64,000 nt of DNA from Mycobacterium sp. (GTDB lineage Bacteria > Actinomycetota > Actinomycetes > Mycobacteriales > Mycobacteriaceae). Under the pieces are notes generated by a model. It did no database searches, was not told where the DNA came from, and saw only the letters and a program-made list of their open reading frames with translations. Where the stretch lies: NCBI RefSeq assembly GCF_019247635.1, contig NZ_JAFBAR010000090.1, positions 161,583 through 225,582 of the forward strand, read 5' to 3'. Made by a program: the position numbers and the translations under genes. Positions within the stretch are counted from its first letter, which is position 1. Each line of letters begins with the position of its first letter. Shown here in pieces: positions 1 to 11,288 of this stretch.

Positions 1-756
1 CCCGCGGTGCGTTTCGCCATCCGCAACACCGCCGTGCAGGGCCCTAACGCCGTTGCGCAAATCGTGGAGGCGCTGGACGAACTGGACCGGGACTCTGACG
101 TCGACGTGATCGTGCTGGCCCGCGGCGGCGGCAGCGTCGAGGACCTGTTGCCGTTTTCCGACGAGACGCTGTGTCGGGCGATCTCGGCGTGCCGCACGCC
201 GGTGATTAGCGCCGTCGGCCACGAACCCGACAATCCGCTGTGCGACCTGGTCGCCGATCTGCGTGCTGCCACGCCCACCGACGCGGCCAAGAAAGCGGTC
301 CCGGATACCGCCGCCGAGCAGCGACTGATCGACGAGTTGCGTGGCCGCAGCGCGCAGGCCCTGCGCAATTGGGTCTCACGCGAGCAGCGCGCGTTGGCCC
401 AGTTGCGCAGCCGTCCGGTGCTCGCCGATCCGCTGACGGCGCTGACCGCGCGCGCCGACGAGATCCACCGTGCGCGATCAGCGGTTCGTCGTGACATCAC
501 CCGGCTGGTCGCCGCAGAGACCGAACGGGTGGGTCACCTGGCCGCGCGGCTGGCGACACTGGGTCCGGCCGCGACGCTCGCCCGCGGCTACGCGGTGGTG
601 CAGGCGGCCCCGGCCTCGGGTGGACCTCCGGAGGTGCTCAGATCGGTGCGCGACGCTCCGGCGGGCACCAGGCTTCGGGTACGTGTGGGCGACGGCGCCG
701 TGAGCGCGGTGAGTGGGGGCGCAGTGATGGATGAAAAAGACCACGATGAGCGATAA
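1..756 (+). CDS. xseA: Exodeoxyribonuclease VII large subunit, C-terminal part (5' end outside window)
   Basis: About 250 residues are present; the N-terminal OB-fold part lies left of the window. XseA is the catalytic subunit of exonuclease VII, which degrades single-stranded DNA to oligonucleotides with XseB in the cytoplasm. The conserved [13 protein letters not shown] motif is near the start of the visible part, followed by SAVGHEPD and the long helical C-terminal region typical of the family. The reading frame is open from base 1. The last bases overlap the start of xseB, so the two subunits are translationally coupled, as in other mycobacteria. Confidence 0.95.
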   Translation, partial: PAVRFAIRNTAVQGPNAVAQIVEALDELDRDSDVDVIVLARGGGSVEDLLPFSDETLCRAISACRTPVISAVGHEPDNPLCDLVADLRAATPTDAAKKAVPDTAAEQRLIDELRGRSAQALRNWVSREQRALAQLRSRPVLADPLTALTARADEIHRARSAVRRDITRLVAAETERVGHLAARLATLGPAATLARGYAVVQAAPASGGPPEVLRSVRDAPAGTRLRVRVGDGAVSAVSGGAVMDEKDHDER

Positions 757-985
757 AGACGAGAACGGATTCATTACACCTATTAGTAAGCTGGGCTATG
801 AAGCCTGCCGAGACGAGCTGATCGAAGTCGTACGACTTCTCGAACAGGGCGGACTGAATTTGGATGCGTCGCTGAGGCTCTGGGAAAGGGGCGAACAACT
901 CGCCAAAAGATGTGAGGAACACTTAGCTGGCGCGCGCCAGCGGGTGACCGATGCCCTGGCCTCTGGCCACGCCGACGAAAATTGA
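731..985 (+). CDS. xseB: Exodeoxyribonuclease VII small subunit
   Basis: 84 residues, the usual XseB size. The core ([20 protein letters not shown], then [14 protein letters not shown]) is the conserved helical-hairpin region that binds the coiled-coil part of XseA. The start overlaps the end of xseA. An in-frame ATG at 746 is an alternative start that would shorten the protein by five residues. The C-terminal coiled region ([15 protein letters not shown]) is intact. Confidence 0.95.
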   Translation: MKKTTMSDKDENGFITPISKLGYEACRDELIEVVRLLEQGGLNLDASLRLWERGEQLAKRCEEHLAGARQRVTDALASGHADEN

Positions 986-1049
986 CCCAGGCAGGTCCCG
1001 ATAAGCAAATTCTTTGTCAGACTGGAACACGTTTCAGTATGCTTCGCCC

Positions 1050-2153
1050 ATGGGCGATGCGGCACTGACAACCGAACTCGGCAGCGTTCTGGTCACCGGC
1101 GGATCCGGCTTCGTCGGCGCCAATCTGGTGACCACCTTGCTCGATCGCGGACACCGGGTGCGGTCTTTCGACCGCGCGCCGTCGCCCCTGCCGCAGCACC
1201 CGCAACTGGAAGTGCTGCAGGGTGACATCACCGACGCAGGGGTCTGCGCCGCCGCGGTGGACAACATCGACACCGTCTTCCACACCGCGGCGATCATCGA
1301 GTTGATGGGCGGCGCGTCGGCGACCGAGGAATACCGACAGCGCAGTTTTTCTGTCAACGTCGGCGGCACCGAGAATCTGGTGCAGGCCGGGCAGAAGGCC
1401 GGCGTCAAGCGGTTCGTCTACACGGCATCCAACAGCGTGGTAATGGGCGGCAAGAACATCGCCAACGGTGACGAGTCCCTACCCTACACCGACCGCTTCC
1501 ATGACCTGTACACCGAGACCAAAGTCGCCGCCGAACGATATGTGTTGTCGCAGAACGGTGTTGACGGCATGCTTACCTGCTCGATCCGGCCCAGTGGCAT
1601 CTGGGGAAACGGCGACCAGACGATGTTCCGCAAGTTGTTTGAGAGCGTCATCAAGGGCCACGTCAAGGTGCTGATCGGACGCAAGTCGGCGCGGCTGGAT
1701 AACTCTTACGTGCACAACCTGATTCACGGCTTCATCCTGGCCGCCGAGCATCTGGTGCCCGGCGGCACCGCACCCGGTCAGGCCTACTTCATCAACGACG
1801 CCGAGCCCATCAATATGTTCGAGTTCGCGCGGCCGGTGGTGGAAGCGTGTGGGGAAAAGTGGCCGCGGATAAGGATTTCCGGTCCCGCGGTGCACTGGGC
1901 GATGACGGGCTGGCAGCGGCTGCACTTCCGCTTCGGCTTCCCCGCACCATTGCTCGAACCTAACGCGGTAGAACGGGTCTACCTGGACAACTATTTCTCG
2001 GTTGCCAAGGCCCGACGCGACCTCGGTTACGAGCCACTGTTCGACACCGAGCAGGCGATGAAAGAATGCCTGCCCTACTACGTCGACCTGTTCAACCAGA
2101 TGAAAGCGGAGGCCTCGAAAGCGAAGGCTTCGAAAGCGAAGGCCAGCCGATAG
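1050..2153 (+). CDS. 3beta-hydroxysteroid dehydrogenase / isomerase family protein (Rv1106c-like)
   Basis: NAD-dependent short-chain dehydrogenase of the extended 3beta-HSD family. It should oxidise 3beta-hydroxysterols such as cholesterol to 3-keto-4-ene steroids. The N-terminal Rossmann motif is VLVTGGSGFVGANL and the catalytic YTETK (Tyr-x-x-x-Lys) is present. I chose ATG 1050 because MGDA-LTTELG matches what I recall of the M. tuberculosis protein; an in-frame TTG at 1014 would add 12 residues. The C-terminus is an unusual Lys/Ala-rich tail made of AKASK repeats. It lies about 65 bp after xseB on the same strand. Confidence 0.9.
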   Translation: MGDAALTTELGSVLVTGGSGFVGANLVTTLLDRGHRVRSFDRAPSPLPQHPQLEVLQGDITDAGVCAAAVDNIDTVFHTAAIIELMGGASATEEYRQRSFSVNVGGTENLVQAGQKAGVKRFVYTASNSVVMGGKNIANGDESLPYTDRFHDLYTETKVAAERYVLSQNGVDGMLTCSIRPSGIWGNGDQTMFRKLFESVIKGHVKVLIGRKSARLDNSYVHNLIHGFILAAEHLVPGGTAPGQAYFINDAEPINMFEFARPVVEACGEKWPRIRISGPAVHWAMTGWQRLHFRFGFPAPLLEPNAVERVYLDNYFSVAKARRDLGYEPLFDTEQAMKECLPYYVDLFNQMKAEASKAKASKAKASR

Positions 2154-2163
2154 GTCGGGCTGG

Positions 2164-2961
2164 CTAGGCCAGCCGCTCGGTGAGGAACTCGACCACCCGT
2201 TTGCGGGCCTCGTAGGCCGGCTGGCCGTCGACCTCGCGGAGCTCGTTGGTAAGCACGGAGTGCGCCATTTTGCCGAAGCCGTGCTGGTTGCCTGGGCCGG
2301 AGTCGATCTCGATCACCTCGAACGCGTCACCCAGTCGCTGTTTGAGCGTGCTGAACCGTGCGCCGGGCGACGTCTTGTCCTCGCTGAACCGTAAACCGAT
2401 AGCGCACAGCCCGTCGTTGGCGCACCGGTCGGCGACCGTTGCCAGCTCGGACTCACTCAGCCCGGGATCGCGACGCTGCGCAGGTGTCACCGGGAACGGC
2501 ACCGAAGGCTGGCTCAGTACCGGCGCCAGCACGCTGTCGTCGACCGCGGCGGCCAGCGCGAAGCCGCCGGTGAAGCATTGGCCGATCACGCCGACGCCCT
2601 TGCCCGGCGTCGACGCGTTGAGGTCCCGAGCCAATGCGCGCAGGAACAGCGACACCGGCCGCTGCTTGTTGGTCGCAAACGCCGCGAATTCCTTTGCCAC
2701 ACAGGCCCGCGCAATCGTCGACGCCGCATAGCCGGCCGTCACGGTCCTGCCCGGCTCACCGAACAACGACGGTATGGCCACCGTGAAACCGTTGTCCACC
2801 AGATGATTTCCCAGGGCCAACACACCGGGATGGATCCCGGGTAACTCGGGGATCAACACCACGCCCGGACCTGTGCCCTTGCGATACACGTCGTGGGTGT
2901 AGCCGGCACCGGTGAACGGTGCCGCCGACCAACCGGAAAGGTCTGCCTCGGGTGCAGTCAC
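2164..2961 (-). CDS. Dienelactone hydrolase family alpha/beta hydrolase
   Basis: 265 residues. The motif GQCFTGGFA places a cysteine at the nucleophile position (G-x-C-x-G-G), which is characteristic of dienelactone hydrolases rather than serine esterases. The N-terminal segment VVLIPELPGIHPG matches the family's strand-loop region, and the catalytic His is probably in GNQHGF. The natural substrate is unknown. It starts at GTG 2961, preceded by GAAGGGA. It lies 14 bp downstream of the DUF4245 gene on the same strand, so the two are probably co-transcribed. Confidence 0.85.
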   Translation of the reverse strand: MTAPEADLSGWSAAPFTGAGYTHDVYRKGTGPGVVLIPELPGIHPGVLALGNHLVDNGFTVAIPSLFGEPGRTVTAGYAASTIARACVAKEFAAFATNKQRPVSLFLRALARDLNASTPGKGVGVIGQCFTGGFALAAAVDDSVLAPVLSQPSVPFPVTPAQRRDPGLSESELATVADRCANDGLCAIGLRFSEDKTSPGARFSTLKQRLGDAFEVIEIDSGPGNQHGFGKMAHSVLTNELREVDGQPAYEARKRVVEFLTERLA

Positions 2962-2975
2962 GCGCTACGTCCCTT

Positions 2976-3671
2976 CTATCGACTTGGTAATGGCGACTGC
3001 GATTGCGTCGCCGTCGCCAGGGTACGGAACTGGTCGGTGCTGCCGGCACCGGTAACCGCGATCTGCGTGGGGCCGACCGGACTGGGCAACCTGGTAGTCC
3101 ATACCGGCTCGGCGGCGGCACCGTTTTGGTCAGCACCCTGATAGACGATCCAGTTGAAGCCGGAAACGTCGACCGTGCCGGTCGGATACATGCCGGGATG
3201 GATCGAACCAACCAGCTTGTCCTCGTCAGCATTGCTCTGTGTCAGGCTCACATACATCCCCGTCGGGGTGATGTATCCGACGGTCGAGGTGGCCGCATTG
3301 AGTCGCTGGCCGGTCGAGGCATCGGTTCGTCCGTTTTCGATGCCGCCCCGGCTGCCGGAGTTGGGTTTCCAGCCAACGGGCAGCTGGGGTAGCCGGATCG
3401 GAAATCCCAGTGTCGCGGCGTCCGCACGCAGGGCCGCCGCGGCGTCGTAGGACGGGATGGTGCCCCTAGTCGTCCCCCCCGGCGCTAACGAACACATCCC
3501 GACCATGCCCGCCAGCACGATGCAGCCAAGGACCAGCGGCGCCAGGGACCAGAACATGTCTCGGCCGTCCTGCAGCAAGCGCGGTTTGGGCGGCTTAGCA
3601 ACAGGTCCCGCAACAGCCCCCGTAACAGGGCCCGCAACTGGCCCCCGTTTCGGCTGCGGCTCGGTGGTCAC
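2976..3671 (-). CDS. DUF4245 membrane-anchored protein (Rv1100-like)
   Basis: 231 residues. A short cytoplasmic segment with imperfect [13 protein letters not shown] repeats is followed by one transmembrane segment (about residues 40-62, [20 protein letters not shown]) and an extracytoplasmic domain with [17 protein letters not shown]. This is the mycobacterial DUF4245 architecture; function unknown. The start is GTG 3671. It is divergent from glpX, and the shared 55-bp gap must hold both promoters. Confidence 0.85.
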   Translation of the reverse strand: MTTEPQPKRGPVAGPVTGAVAGPVAKPPKPRLLQDGRDMFWSLAPLVLGCIVLAGMVGMCSLAPGGTTRGTIPSYDAAAALRADAATLGFPIRLPQLPVGWKPNSGSRGGIENGRTDASTGQRLNAATSTVGYITPTGMYVSLTQSNADEDKLVGSIHPGMYPTGTVDVSGFNWIVYQGADQNGAAAEPVWTTRLPSPVGPTQIAVTGAGSTDQFRTLATATQSQSPLPSR

Positions 3672-3726
3672 CCCGCCAGTATCCCAGCTCTACACCATTG
3701 AACTGCTTCTGGGAGAATCGGCAACC

Positions 3727-4812
3727 ATGACAGCTGAGGGATCCGGTTCGTGCCCGACCGCCGTCGCGCGGCACGAATCGAGGCAGGCCCGGCCGCGCGG
3801 AGAAGCCCCGGACCGCAACCTTGCCCTGGAACTGGTGCGGGTTACCGAGGCCGGCGCCATGGCGGCGGGCCGCTGGGTAGGCCGCGGCGACAAGGAGGGC
3901 GGGGACGGCGCCGCGGTCGACGCGATACGCGAATTGGTGAACTCGGTCTCGATGCGCGGCGTCGTGGTCATCGGCGAGGGTGAGAAAGACGAAGCGCCGA
4001 TGCTCTACAACGGCGAGGAAGTCGGTAACGGCGACGGCCCGGATTGCGACTTCGCCGTCGACCCGATCGACGGCACCACGCTGATGAGCAAGGGCATGCC
4101 CAACGCCATCTCGGTGCTGGCGGTGGCGGATCGCGGCGCCATGTTCGATCCGTCGGCGGTGTTCTACATGAACAAGATCGCCGTCGGGCCCGACGCCGCG
4201 CACGTGCTGGATATCACCGCGCCGATCGCGGACAACGTCCGGGCCGTCGCCAGGGTCAAGGAGCTGTCGGTACGGGACATGACGGTGTGCATCCTGGACC
4301 GGCCGCGGCACGCTCAATTGATCGAAGATGTCCGGACCACCGGGGCCCGGATCCGGCTGATCACCGACGGCGACGTCGCGGGCGCGATCTCGGCCTGCCG
4401 ACCGCAGTCGGGCACCGACATGCTGGCCGGCATCGGCGGCACTCCCGAGGGGATCATCGCCGCCGCGGCCATCCGGTGCATGGGCGGCGCGATTCAGGCG
4501 CAGCTGGCTCCCAAGGACGAGGCTGAGCGCCGCAAGGCGTTGGACGCGGGCTACGACCTCGACCAGATTCTGACGACGGAGGACCTGGTCTCCGGCGAGA
4601 ACGTCTTCTTCTGCGCCACCGGGGTCACCGATGGCGACCTGCTCAAGGGCGTGCGGTACCAACCCGGTGGCTGCACCACGCAGTCGATCGTGATGCGGTC
4701 GAAGTCGGGCACCGTGCGGATGATCGAGGCCTACCACCGGCTTTCAAAGCTCAACGAGTACTCCGCCATCGACTTCACCGGTGACAGCACCGCGGCTTAT
4801 CCCCTGCCTTGA
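3727..4812 (+). CDS. glpX: Fructose-1,6-bisphosphatase class II
   Basis: 361 residues, essentially the length of the M. tuberculosis GlpX. It hydrolyses fructose-1,6-bisphosphate to fructose-6-phosphate in gluconeogenesis. Metal and substrate motifs are intact: IGEGEKD near residue 82, DPIDGTT near 112, and GIGGTPEG. The frame is open upstream to 3457, but MTAEGSGS at 3727 is the conserved start, and the upstream extension lies over the divergent gene. fum begins 37 bp downstream, so glpX-fum probably form an operon linking gluconeogenesis to the TCA cycle. Confidence 0.96.
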   Translation: MTAEGSGSCPTAVARHESRQARPRGEAPDRNLALELVRVTEAGAMAAGRWVGRGDKEGGDGAAVDAIRELVNSVSMRGVVVIGEGEKDEAPMLYNGEEVGNGDGPDCDFAVDPIDGTTLMSKGMPNAISVLAVADRGAMFDPSAVFYMNKIAVGPDAAHVLDITAPIADNVRAVARVKELSVRDMTVCILDRPRHAQLIEDVRTTGARIRLITDGDVAGAISACRPQSGTDMLAGIGGTPEGIIAAAAIRCMGGAIQAQLAPKDEAERRKALDAGYDLDQILTTEDLVSGENVFFCATGVTDGDLLKGVRYQPGGCTTQSIVMRSKSGTVRMIEAYHRLSKLNEYSAIDFTGDSTAAYPLP

Positions 4813-4849
4813 GCAGGCCGTACACACCTAGCGAAGAGGAACCCGATTC

Positions 4850-6250
<1,401 letters not shown>

Positions 6251-6364
6251 CGGCCAGGCAAAGGGCAAGTGGTCCAAGTCCAGGTCCGACCGTCATACTG
6301 CGTTGCGCGGCTACCTTTGGGGGACGCGGTGCATGAGGTCTTTGACAGAGAGCGTGGTTGAGCA

Positions 6365-7348
6365 ATGACGGTTCCTCCCGGGGGCCCCTATGGTCAGAAT
6401 CCCTACGGATCGAATCCGTACGGCCAGGACCCCTATTGGGGCGGGCAGCCGCAGGGTGGGCAGCCGCAAGGCGGCCCCTACCAGTACCCGCCGGGCGGTC
6501 CGTACACCAACCCGCAGAGCCCGGCGGATCCCTATGCCGCGGGCGCCTATCCGCCCCAGCAATATCCTCAGCCGGGCCAGCAGGCGCCGCCCGGGTGGCA
6601 GCCCGGACCCTACCCGGGTGGGCCGCCGCCGGGCGGCCCGAAGGGCTCGGGCTCGAAGCTGCCCTGGCTGATCGTGGGCGGCATCGCGCTGCTCGGCGTC
6701 ATCGGGCTCGTGGTGTTCCTGGCAATCGGCCTTACCAGCGGCAACAAGTCAAACCCCGCCGCCACCTCGACCGCCACCAGCGCGGCGTCACCACAGCCGA
6801 GTGGCGCGCAGACCGCGACCGACTGCACCCCCAATGTCTCTGGCGGTGAGAAGCCGACCGGCACCTCGATCAGCGCGGGCAAGCTGTCGTTCCCGAGCAG
6901 CGCGGCGCCCGGATGGCAGGTCATCTCCGACGACCAATCGCCGAACCTCATCGACGCGGCGGGTGTAGCCCAAGAGGTGGGGTCGGGCACCCAGTGGATG
7001 ATGCAGGCCGAGGTCGCCATCACCAATTTCGTACCCAGCATGGATGTCGGGGCGCAGGCGTCGAAGTTGATGGCGTGCGTGGCCGCCGGGCCGGGCTACT
7101 CGAACGCGCAGCCCACCCTGGGGCCCGTCAAGACATCGTCGATCACGGTCGACGGGATCAAGGCCGCCCGCGTTGACGCCGATGTCTCGATCGCAGACAC
7201 CACCAAAGGCGTGAAAGGCGACACGGTGGTAATCATCGCGGTCGACACCAAGCCCGTCACGATCTTCATGGGTGCTACGCCCATTGGTGACACCGCCTCG
7301 GCGGGCATCATCAACCAGGTCATCGCGGCCCTGAAGGTCGCCAAGTAG
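6365..7348 (+). CDS. Proline/glycine-rich membrane protein (Rv1097c-like)
   Basis: 327 residues. The N-terminal 95 residues are low-complexity Gly/Pro/Tyr/Gln repeats (YGQNPYGSNPYGQDPY type) facing the cytoplasm. One transmembrane helix follows (about residues 99-120, LPWLIVGGIALLGVIGLVVFL), then a Thr/Ser/Ala linker and a compact extracytoplasmic domain. The architecture matches the mycobacterial Rv1097c family; no enzymatic motif is visible. It converges with the adenylate cyclase gene (4-bp gap). Confidence 0.85.
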   Translation: MTVPPGGPYGQNPYGSNPYGQDPYWGGQPQGGQPQGGPYQYPPGGPYTNPQSPADPYAAGAYPPQQYPQPGQQAPPGWQPGPYPGGPPPGGPKGSGSKLPWLIVGGIALLGVIGLVVFLAIGLTSGNKSNPAATSTATSAASPQPSGAQTATDCTPNVSGGEKPTGTSISAGKLSFPSSAAPGWQVISDDQSPNLIDAAGVAQEVGSGTQWMMQAEVAITNFVPSMDVGAQASKLMACVAAGPGYSNAQPTLGPVKTSSITVDGIKAARVDADVSIADTTKGVKGDTVVIIAVDTKPVTIFMGATPIGDTASAGIINQVIAALKVAK

Positions 7349-7352
7349 TCAG

Positions 7353-8852
7353 CTAGGACGGCGTCGACACCCGCGTTGCTTCCGAGCGACCGCGCAACAC
7401 GGTCGAATAGCATTCCGCCCACCGGTCACGCTCGGCCTCGCCGGCGCGCTCGATGGCTGCCGCCGAACACAAGATCCGCCGATCCGAGGTCTTGGCGACG
7501 TCGGCCAGGCGCGCCGCTTCGTTGACGGCATCGCCGATAACCGTGTATTCGTAACGGTTTTCGGCGCCGATGTTGCCCGCGAAGACCCGTCCGGCGGAGA
7601 CGCCGATGCCGAAGTCGACCACGGGTAGCTGGCGTAGCGCGGCAGCCAGGGCGCGGGCCGTCGCCAACGCCGCCGACGCCGGTTGGTCCATGCGCAACGG
7701 GGCACCGAAGATGGCCAGCGCCGCGTCGCCCTGGAATTTGTTGATCAGTCCCTGCTGCTCGTCGACGGCCCCGACGACTATCCGGAAGAAATCGTTGAGG
7801 ATCTCGGCAACCTCTTGTGGCGGACGGCTTTCCGCAAGTTGTGTGGAACCCACCAGGTCGATGTACAAGACGGCGGCCTCGACCACATCGCCGGACAGCT
7901 CGGCACCCTCTTCGATGGCGCGACGGGCCACATCCGCCCCGACGTAACGGCCGAACAGATCGCGCAGCCGGTCACGTTCGGCGAGCCCGGCGACCATCCG
8001 GTTGAATCCCGTTTGCAGGCGCCCGATTTGGGAGCGTTCATAGGCGCCGACGTAGGTTTCCAGGTCGCCGTGTTCGACCTCGGCCATCGCGTCGACGACC
8101 TCGCCGACCGGATCCGCGATGGATCGCGACGTCAGAATCATCGTGGGCAACCCGAGAATCAGCGCCGCCAGCGACACCACCAGTACGGGCGCATCCAGCG
8201 ATGCCGACCTCTGGATGAGCCAGCCGTAGGACCGCAGGACGACAAAGGTCGCGATCACGGCGATGGGCACCGCGCTGCACAGGAACCACATGAGGACCAG
8301 ACGCGCGAATACCCCGGGCGCCGCCAGGCGCGGCTTGGCGCCCTGGGTGGCGGCGATCATGAGGGGGCGCAGGCTGTGCTGCGCGATCAACAGGCCGGTG
8401 CCGGCGGCGGCCGGTCCGCCGAGCAGCACGCCGAGCAACATGGGCAGCAGCAGCGAAGCCCCGCCAGACCGATCGAGCAGGATCAGGATTCCGCCGCTCA
8501 GGCCCCATGCGGCCAGCAGGATTGCCGACTGCCGGGCACTCAGCTTGATCGCCGCGTCCCGTTGTTCAGTCGTCGGTTCGTCTCCGGCGAGAAACCAGCG
8601 CAACGTGGGGGCGATGCTCACTACACCCGCTAACGCAACCCCGCAAATGCCAAGCACAACGAGCAGCGTCACCACTGCGGTGTTCTTCTCGGCAAAGTCG
8701 ATGGACGTGTTACCCCGCAGCGGGATCATAATCGCGGCCACGTCGATGACCGCCAGGATATAGGCCACGGCAAGGTCGGTCGCATATTGAATCACATAGC
8801 CGCGGAACGTTTTTGGATGCCGCACACCGGTTCGGCGGACTGGCTTACGCAC
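7353..8852 (-). CDS. Class III adenylate/guanylate cyclase with membrane and HAMP domains
   Basis: 499 residues from GTG 8852. The N-terminal half has about six hydrophobic helices, followed by a HAMP segment (SIADPVGEVVDAMAEVEHGDLE) and a C-terminal class III cyclase domain. The catalytic set looks complete: metal-binding Asp in LYIDLVGST, Lys in INKFQGD, second metal Asp in GDAALAIFG, and purine-specifying Asp, Asn and Arg in TVIGDAVNEAARL. These predict ATP to cAMP. It resembles the Rv1318c-Rv1320c/Rv2435c architecture. The frame continues upstream to 9041, but the GTG overlapping the deacetylase stop by 8 bp is the plausible start. I do not recall a cyclase at this position in M. tuberculosis. 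Confidence 0.85.
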   Translation of the reverse strand: MRKPVRRTGVRHPKTFRGYVIQYATDLAVAYILAVIDVAAIMIPLRGNTSIDFAEKNTAVVTLLVVLGICGVALAGVVSIAPTLRWFLAGDEPTTEQRDAAIKLSARQSAILLAAWGLSGGILILLDRSGGASLLLPMLLGVLLGGPAAAGTGLLIAQHSLRPLMIAATQGAKPRLAAPGVFARLVLMWFLCSAVPIAVIATFVVLRSYGWLIQRSASLDAPVLVVSLAALILGLPTMILTSRSIADPVGEVVDAMAEVEHGDLETYVGAYERSQIGRLQTGFNRMVAGLAERDRLRDLFGRYVGADVARRAIEEGAELSGDVVEAAVLYIDLVGSTQLAESRPPQEVAEILNDFFRIVVGAVDEQQGLINKFQGDAALAIFGAPLRMDQPASAALATARALAAALRQLPVVDFGIGVSAGRVFAGNIGAENRYEYTVIGDAVNEAARLADVAKTSDRRILCSAAAIERAGEAERDRWAECYSTVLRGRSEATRVSTPS

Positions 8853-9720
8853 CGTTGTTTGGCCCGCCCGAGTTCGCTCCCGGGATGTCGGTGATCGGGA
8901 AATTGGGCATCGGCGTGGGCGACGGGGTGTTGGGCAGTGCGGGAATCTGGTTGGCCGGGATGTCTTGAAGCCCGTTGACCGGTGGGCCGTTCTCCCGGCT
9001 GCCGTAACTGCTGCCCGGAGCGCGCGGACCGAGCAGCTCACTGACCGTCACCAGGCGATAACCGTTGGATTTGAGCACCGGGATGAACTGATACATCAGG
9101 TCGACGGTGCTCGAGTAGGTGTCGTGGAACAACACCACCGAGCCCGGTTTGATCTGGCTCATCAGCAGGTTGCGTGTCGCGGCCGTGTTCGAGTCGTTGG
9201 CCCAGTCGAAAGGGATGACATCCCAGAGGATTTCGGCCAACCCATACTTCGCGGCGATCTGCCGCACCGCGTCGTTGGACAGCCCGCCGGCCGGCCGGTA
9301 CAGCGTCGGCGTCCGCCCGGTCGCGGCGTTGATCGCGTCGTTGGCCCGGGAGAACTGACCGGCAATGTCCTCCGGGGGAATCGTCGTCATGTTGGGGTGT
9401 TCCCAGGTGTGGCTGCCGATCTCCATGCCAGCGTCCGCAATGCGCTTGGCGCCCGCCGGGTTGGCCGCCACCTTGTTGCCGATCAAAAAGAATGTCGCTT
9501 TGGCGTCGTTGTCCTTGAGGATCTGCAGCAGCCGCTCGTCAAACGGACCGGGTCCGTCGTCAAAGGTCAGCGCAACGCACTTGACCACCGAGCAACTCAG
9601 GTTGTCGGCGCGCGTCACGTGGCCGGTGAGGCCGCCGATCACCAGCACCGCGCCCGCGGCGACGACACCCAAGACCGTGCGCCAGTAGCGCCAGGCCTGG
9701 TTGTCGGGTCGTTTCGGCAC
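8845..9720 (-). CDS. Polysaccharide deacetylase (NodB domain), Rv1096-like
   Basis: 291 residues. An N-terminal transmembrane anchor (about residues 15-32) precedes a NodB domain on the outer face of the membrane. Motif 1 TFDDGP is at residues 52-57, metal-binding SHTWEHP at 103-109, the RPAGG motif follows, and a late LFHD carries the second catalytic His. The likely reaction is N-deacetylation of peptidoglycan amino sugars, a lysozyme-resistance modification. It lies between phoH2 (25 bp upstream) and the cyclase (8-bp overlap), all on the minus strand. Confidence 0.92.
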   Translation of the reverse strand: MPKRPDNQAWRYWRTVLGVVAAGAVLVIGGLTGHVTRADNLSCSVVKCVALTFDDGPGPFDERLLQILKDNDAKATFFLIGNKVAANPAGAKRIADAGMEIGSHTWEHPNMTTIPPEDIAGQFSRANDAINAATGRTPTLYRPAGGLSNDAVRQIAAKYGLAEILWDVIPFDWANDSNTAATRNLLMSQIKPGSVVLFHDTYSSTVDLMYQFIPVLKSNGYRLVTVSELLGPRAPGSSYGSRENGPPVNGLQDIPANQIPALPNTPSPTPMPNFPITDIPGANSGGPNNGA

Positions 9721-9745
9721 GCTCAGAGCCTACCGAAACGGGTGC

Positions 9746-11047
9746 TCAGTGCGGCCCGGCGATCTCTTCGAGCATCTCGGTGACCAGCGCGGCGATCGGG
9801 CTCCGCTCACTGCGCAGCAGCGTGATGTGGGCGAACAGCGGGTGGCCTTTGAGCTTCTCGATCACTGCCGCGACGCCGTCGTGGCGCCCGACGCGTAGGT
9901 TGTCGCGCTGCGCGATGTCGTGCGTCAGGACCACCCGCGAACCCGTTCCCAACCGGGACAGCACGGTCAGCAGCACATTGCGCTCGAGTGACTGCGCCTC
10001 ATCGACGATGACAAACGAGTCGTGCAGCGAGCGCCCCCGGATGTGGGTCAACGGCAGCACTTCGAGCATGCCGCGGGAGAGGACTTCGTCGAGCACCGCG
10101 GGGCTGGCCAACCCTTCCAGCGTGTCGAAGACCGCCTGCGCCCACGGCCCCATCTTGTCGCTCTCGCTACCCGGCAGATAACCCAGTTCCTGGCCGCCCA
10201 CGGCGTACAGTGGGCGGAAAACCACCACCTTGCGCTGTGTCCGTCGCTCCAGGACGGCCTCCAGGCCCGCGCACAGCGCCAGCGCCGACTTGCCCGTGCC
10301 GGCCTTGCCACCCAACGAGACGATGCCCACCGACTCGTCGAGCAAGAGGTCCAACGCCACGCGCTGTTCGGCGGACCGGCCCCGCAACCCGAACACCTCG
10401 CGGTCACCCCGGACCAGCTGGACGCGTTTGTTCGCGGTGACCCGGCCCAGTGCATGCGAACTTCCACCCAACAGCCGAATCCCGGTGTGGCAGGGCAGGT
10501 CTCGAGCTTCGGCCAGGTCCACCTCGCCGTCGGCGAACAACGCGTCGATGTCCTCAGCAGCCGTCTCGATTTCGTGCATGCCGGACCATCCGGAGGCCAC
10601 GACGTCCTGCGCGTGGTATTCGTCGGCGGCCAGACCAACCGCGGCGGCCTTGACTCGCAGCGGAATGTCCTTGCTGACCAACGTGACTCGCTTGCCCTCT
10701 GCGGCCAGGTTGGCGGCACAACTCAGGATCCGTGAGTCGTTGCTGTCGGTACGAAAGCCAGCAGGCAACACCGACGGGTCGGTGTGGTTGAGTTCGACGT
10801 GAAGCGAACCCCCTTGTGTACCAACGGGAATGGGCTGATCCAGCCGTCCGTGTTCCAACCGTAGGTCGTCGAACAGGCGCAACGACTGCCGGGCGAACCA
10901 GCCCAGCTCATGGTGGTGGCGTTTGGCCTCTAACTCGCTGATCACCACCAGCGGAACCACGACCTCGTGTTCGGCGAACCTGCTGCACGCCCAGGGATCG
11001 GACAGCAGCACGGAGGTGTCGAGCACGTACGTCCGGATATCGGTCAC
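9746..11047 (-). CDS. phoH2: PhoH2: PIN-domain ribonuclease fused to PhoH ATPase/helicase
   Basis: 433 residues from GTG 11047. The N-terminal PIN domain begins [14 protein letters not shown] and has later acidic residues in TDSNDSRIL. The C-terminal PhoH ATPase has Walker [12 protein letters not shown] and Walker [13 protein letters not shown]. Mycobacterial PhoH2 is a characterised ATP-dependent RNA helicase/ribonuclease acting as the toxin partner of PhoAT. A GAGGAG RBS sits just before the GTG. That GTG overlaps the stop of the small upstream ORF by four bases (GTGA), which decides the start over an in-frame codon at 11086. Confidence 0.95.
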   Translation of the reverse strand: MTDIRTYVLDTSVLLSDPWACSRFAEHEVVVPLVVISELEAKRHHHELGWFARQSLRLFDDLRLEHGRLDQPIPVGTQGGSLHVELNHTDPSVLPAGFRTDSNDSRILSCAANLAAEGKRVTLVSKDIPLRVKAAAVGLAADEYHAQDVVASGWSGMHEIETAAEDIDALFADGEVDLAEARDLPCHTGIRLLGGSSHALGRVTANKRVQLVRGDREVFGLRGRSAEQRVALDLLLDESVGIVSLGGKAGTGKSALALCAGLEAVLERRTQRKVVVFRPLYAVGGQELGYLPGSESDKMGPWAQAVFDTLEGLASPAVLDEVLSRGMLEVLPLTHIRGRSLHDSFVIVDEAQSLERNVLLTVLSRLGTGSRVVLTHDIAQRDNLRVGRHDGVAAVIEKLKGHPLFAHITLLRSERSPIAALVTEMLEEIAGPH

Positions 11048-11199
11048 GGAGCGCTCCTCGAGCAGATTACGCCCGCGCGGACCCACACAGGCACTTCGAA
11101 GGGGGCCGCAGCACCAGGACCGGGGCCGGTCCTGCCTTGGTAGTGACCCGTGCAGAAACCGGGAGTGCCGCCCTGGCAGCAGAGCAATTCGCTGGCCAT
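11044..11199 (-). CDS. Small ORF directly upstream of phoH2, candidate PhoAT antitoxin
   Basis: 51 residues, beginning [10 protein letters not shown] and ending ICSRSAP. Its TGA overlaps the phoH2 GTG in a GTGA four-base overlap, the arrangement expected for translational coupling. The frame is open upstream to just after the desA2 stop, so the true start may be earlier at a non-ATG codon. Published work describes a short gene, phoAT, overlapping phoH2 in M. tuberculosis and M. smegmatis. I infer correspondence from position and overlap only; I have not compared sequences. Confidence 0.55.
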   Translation of the reverse strand: MASELLCCQGGTPGFCTGHYQGRTGPGPGAAAPFEVPVWVRAGVICSRSAP

Positions 11200-11288
11200 C
11201 GGATGCGACGCTACTCCCGTCGCCGCACCCGCGCAGAGCAGGCGCGCCGACAGTTGCCTGAGAGGAAGCCCGAAAGTGGTTGGGCGAC

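Noticed and set aside
3595..4737. A 380-codon minus-strand frame
   Set aside because: Antisense shadow of glpX; the plus-strand protein has all fructose-bisphosphatase motifs.
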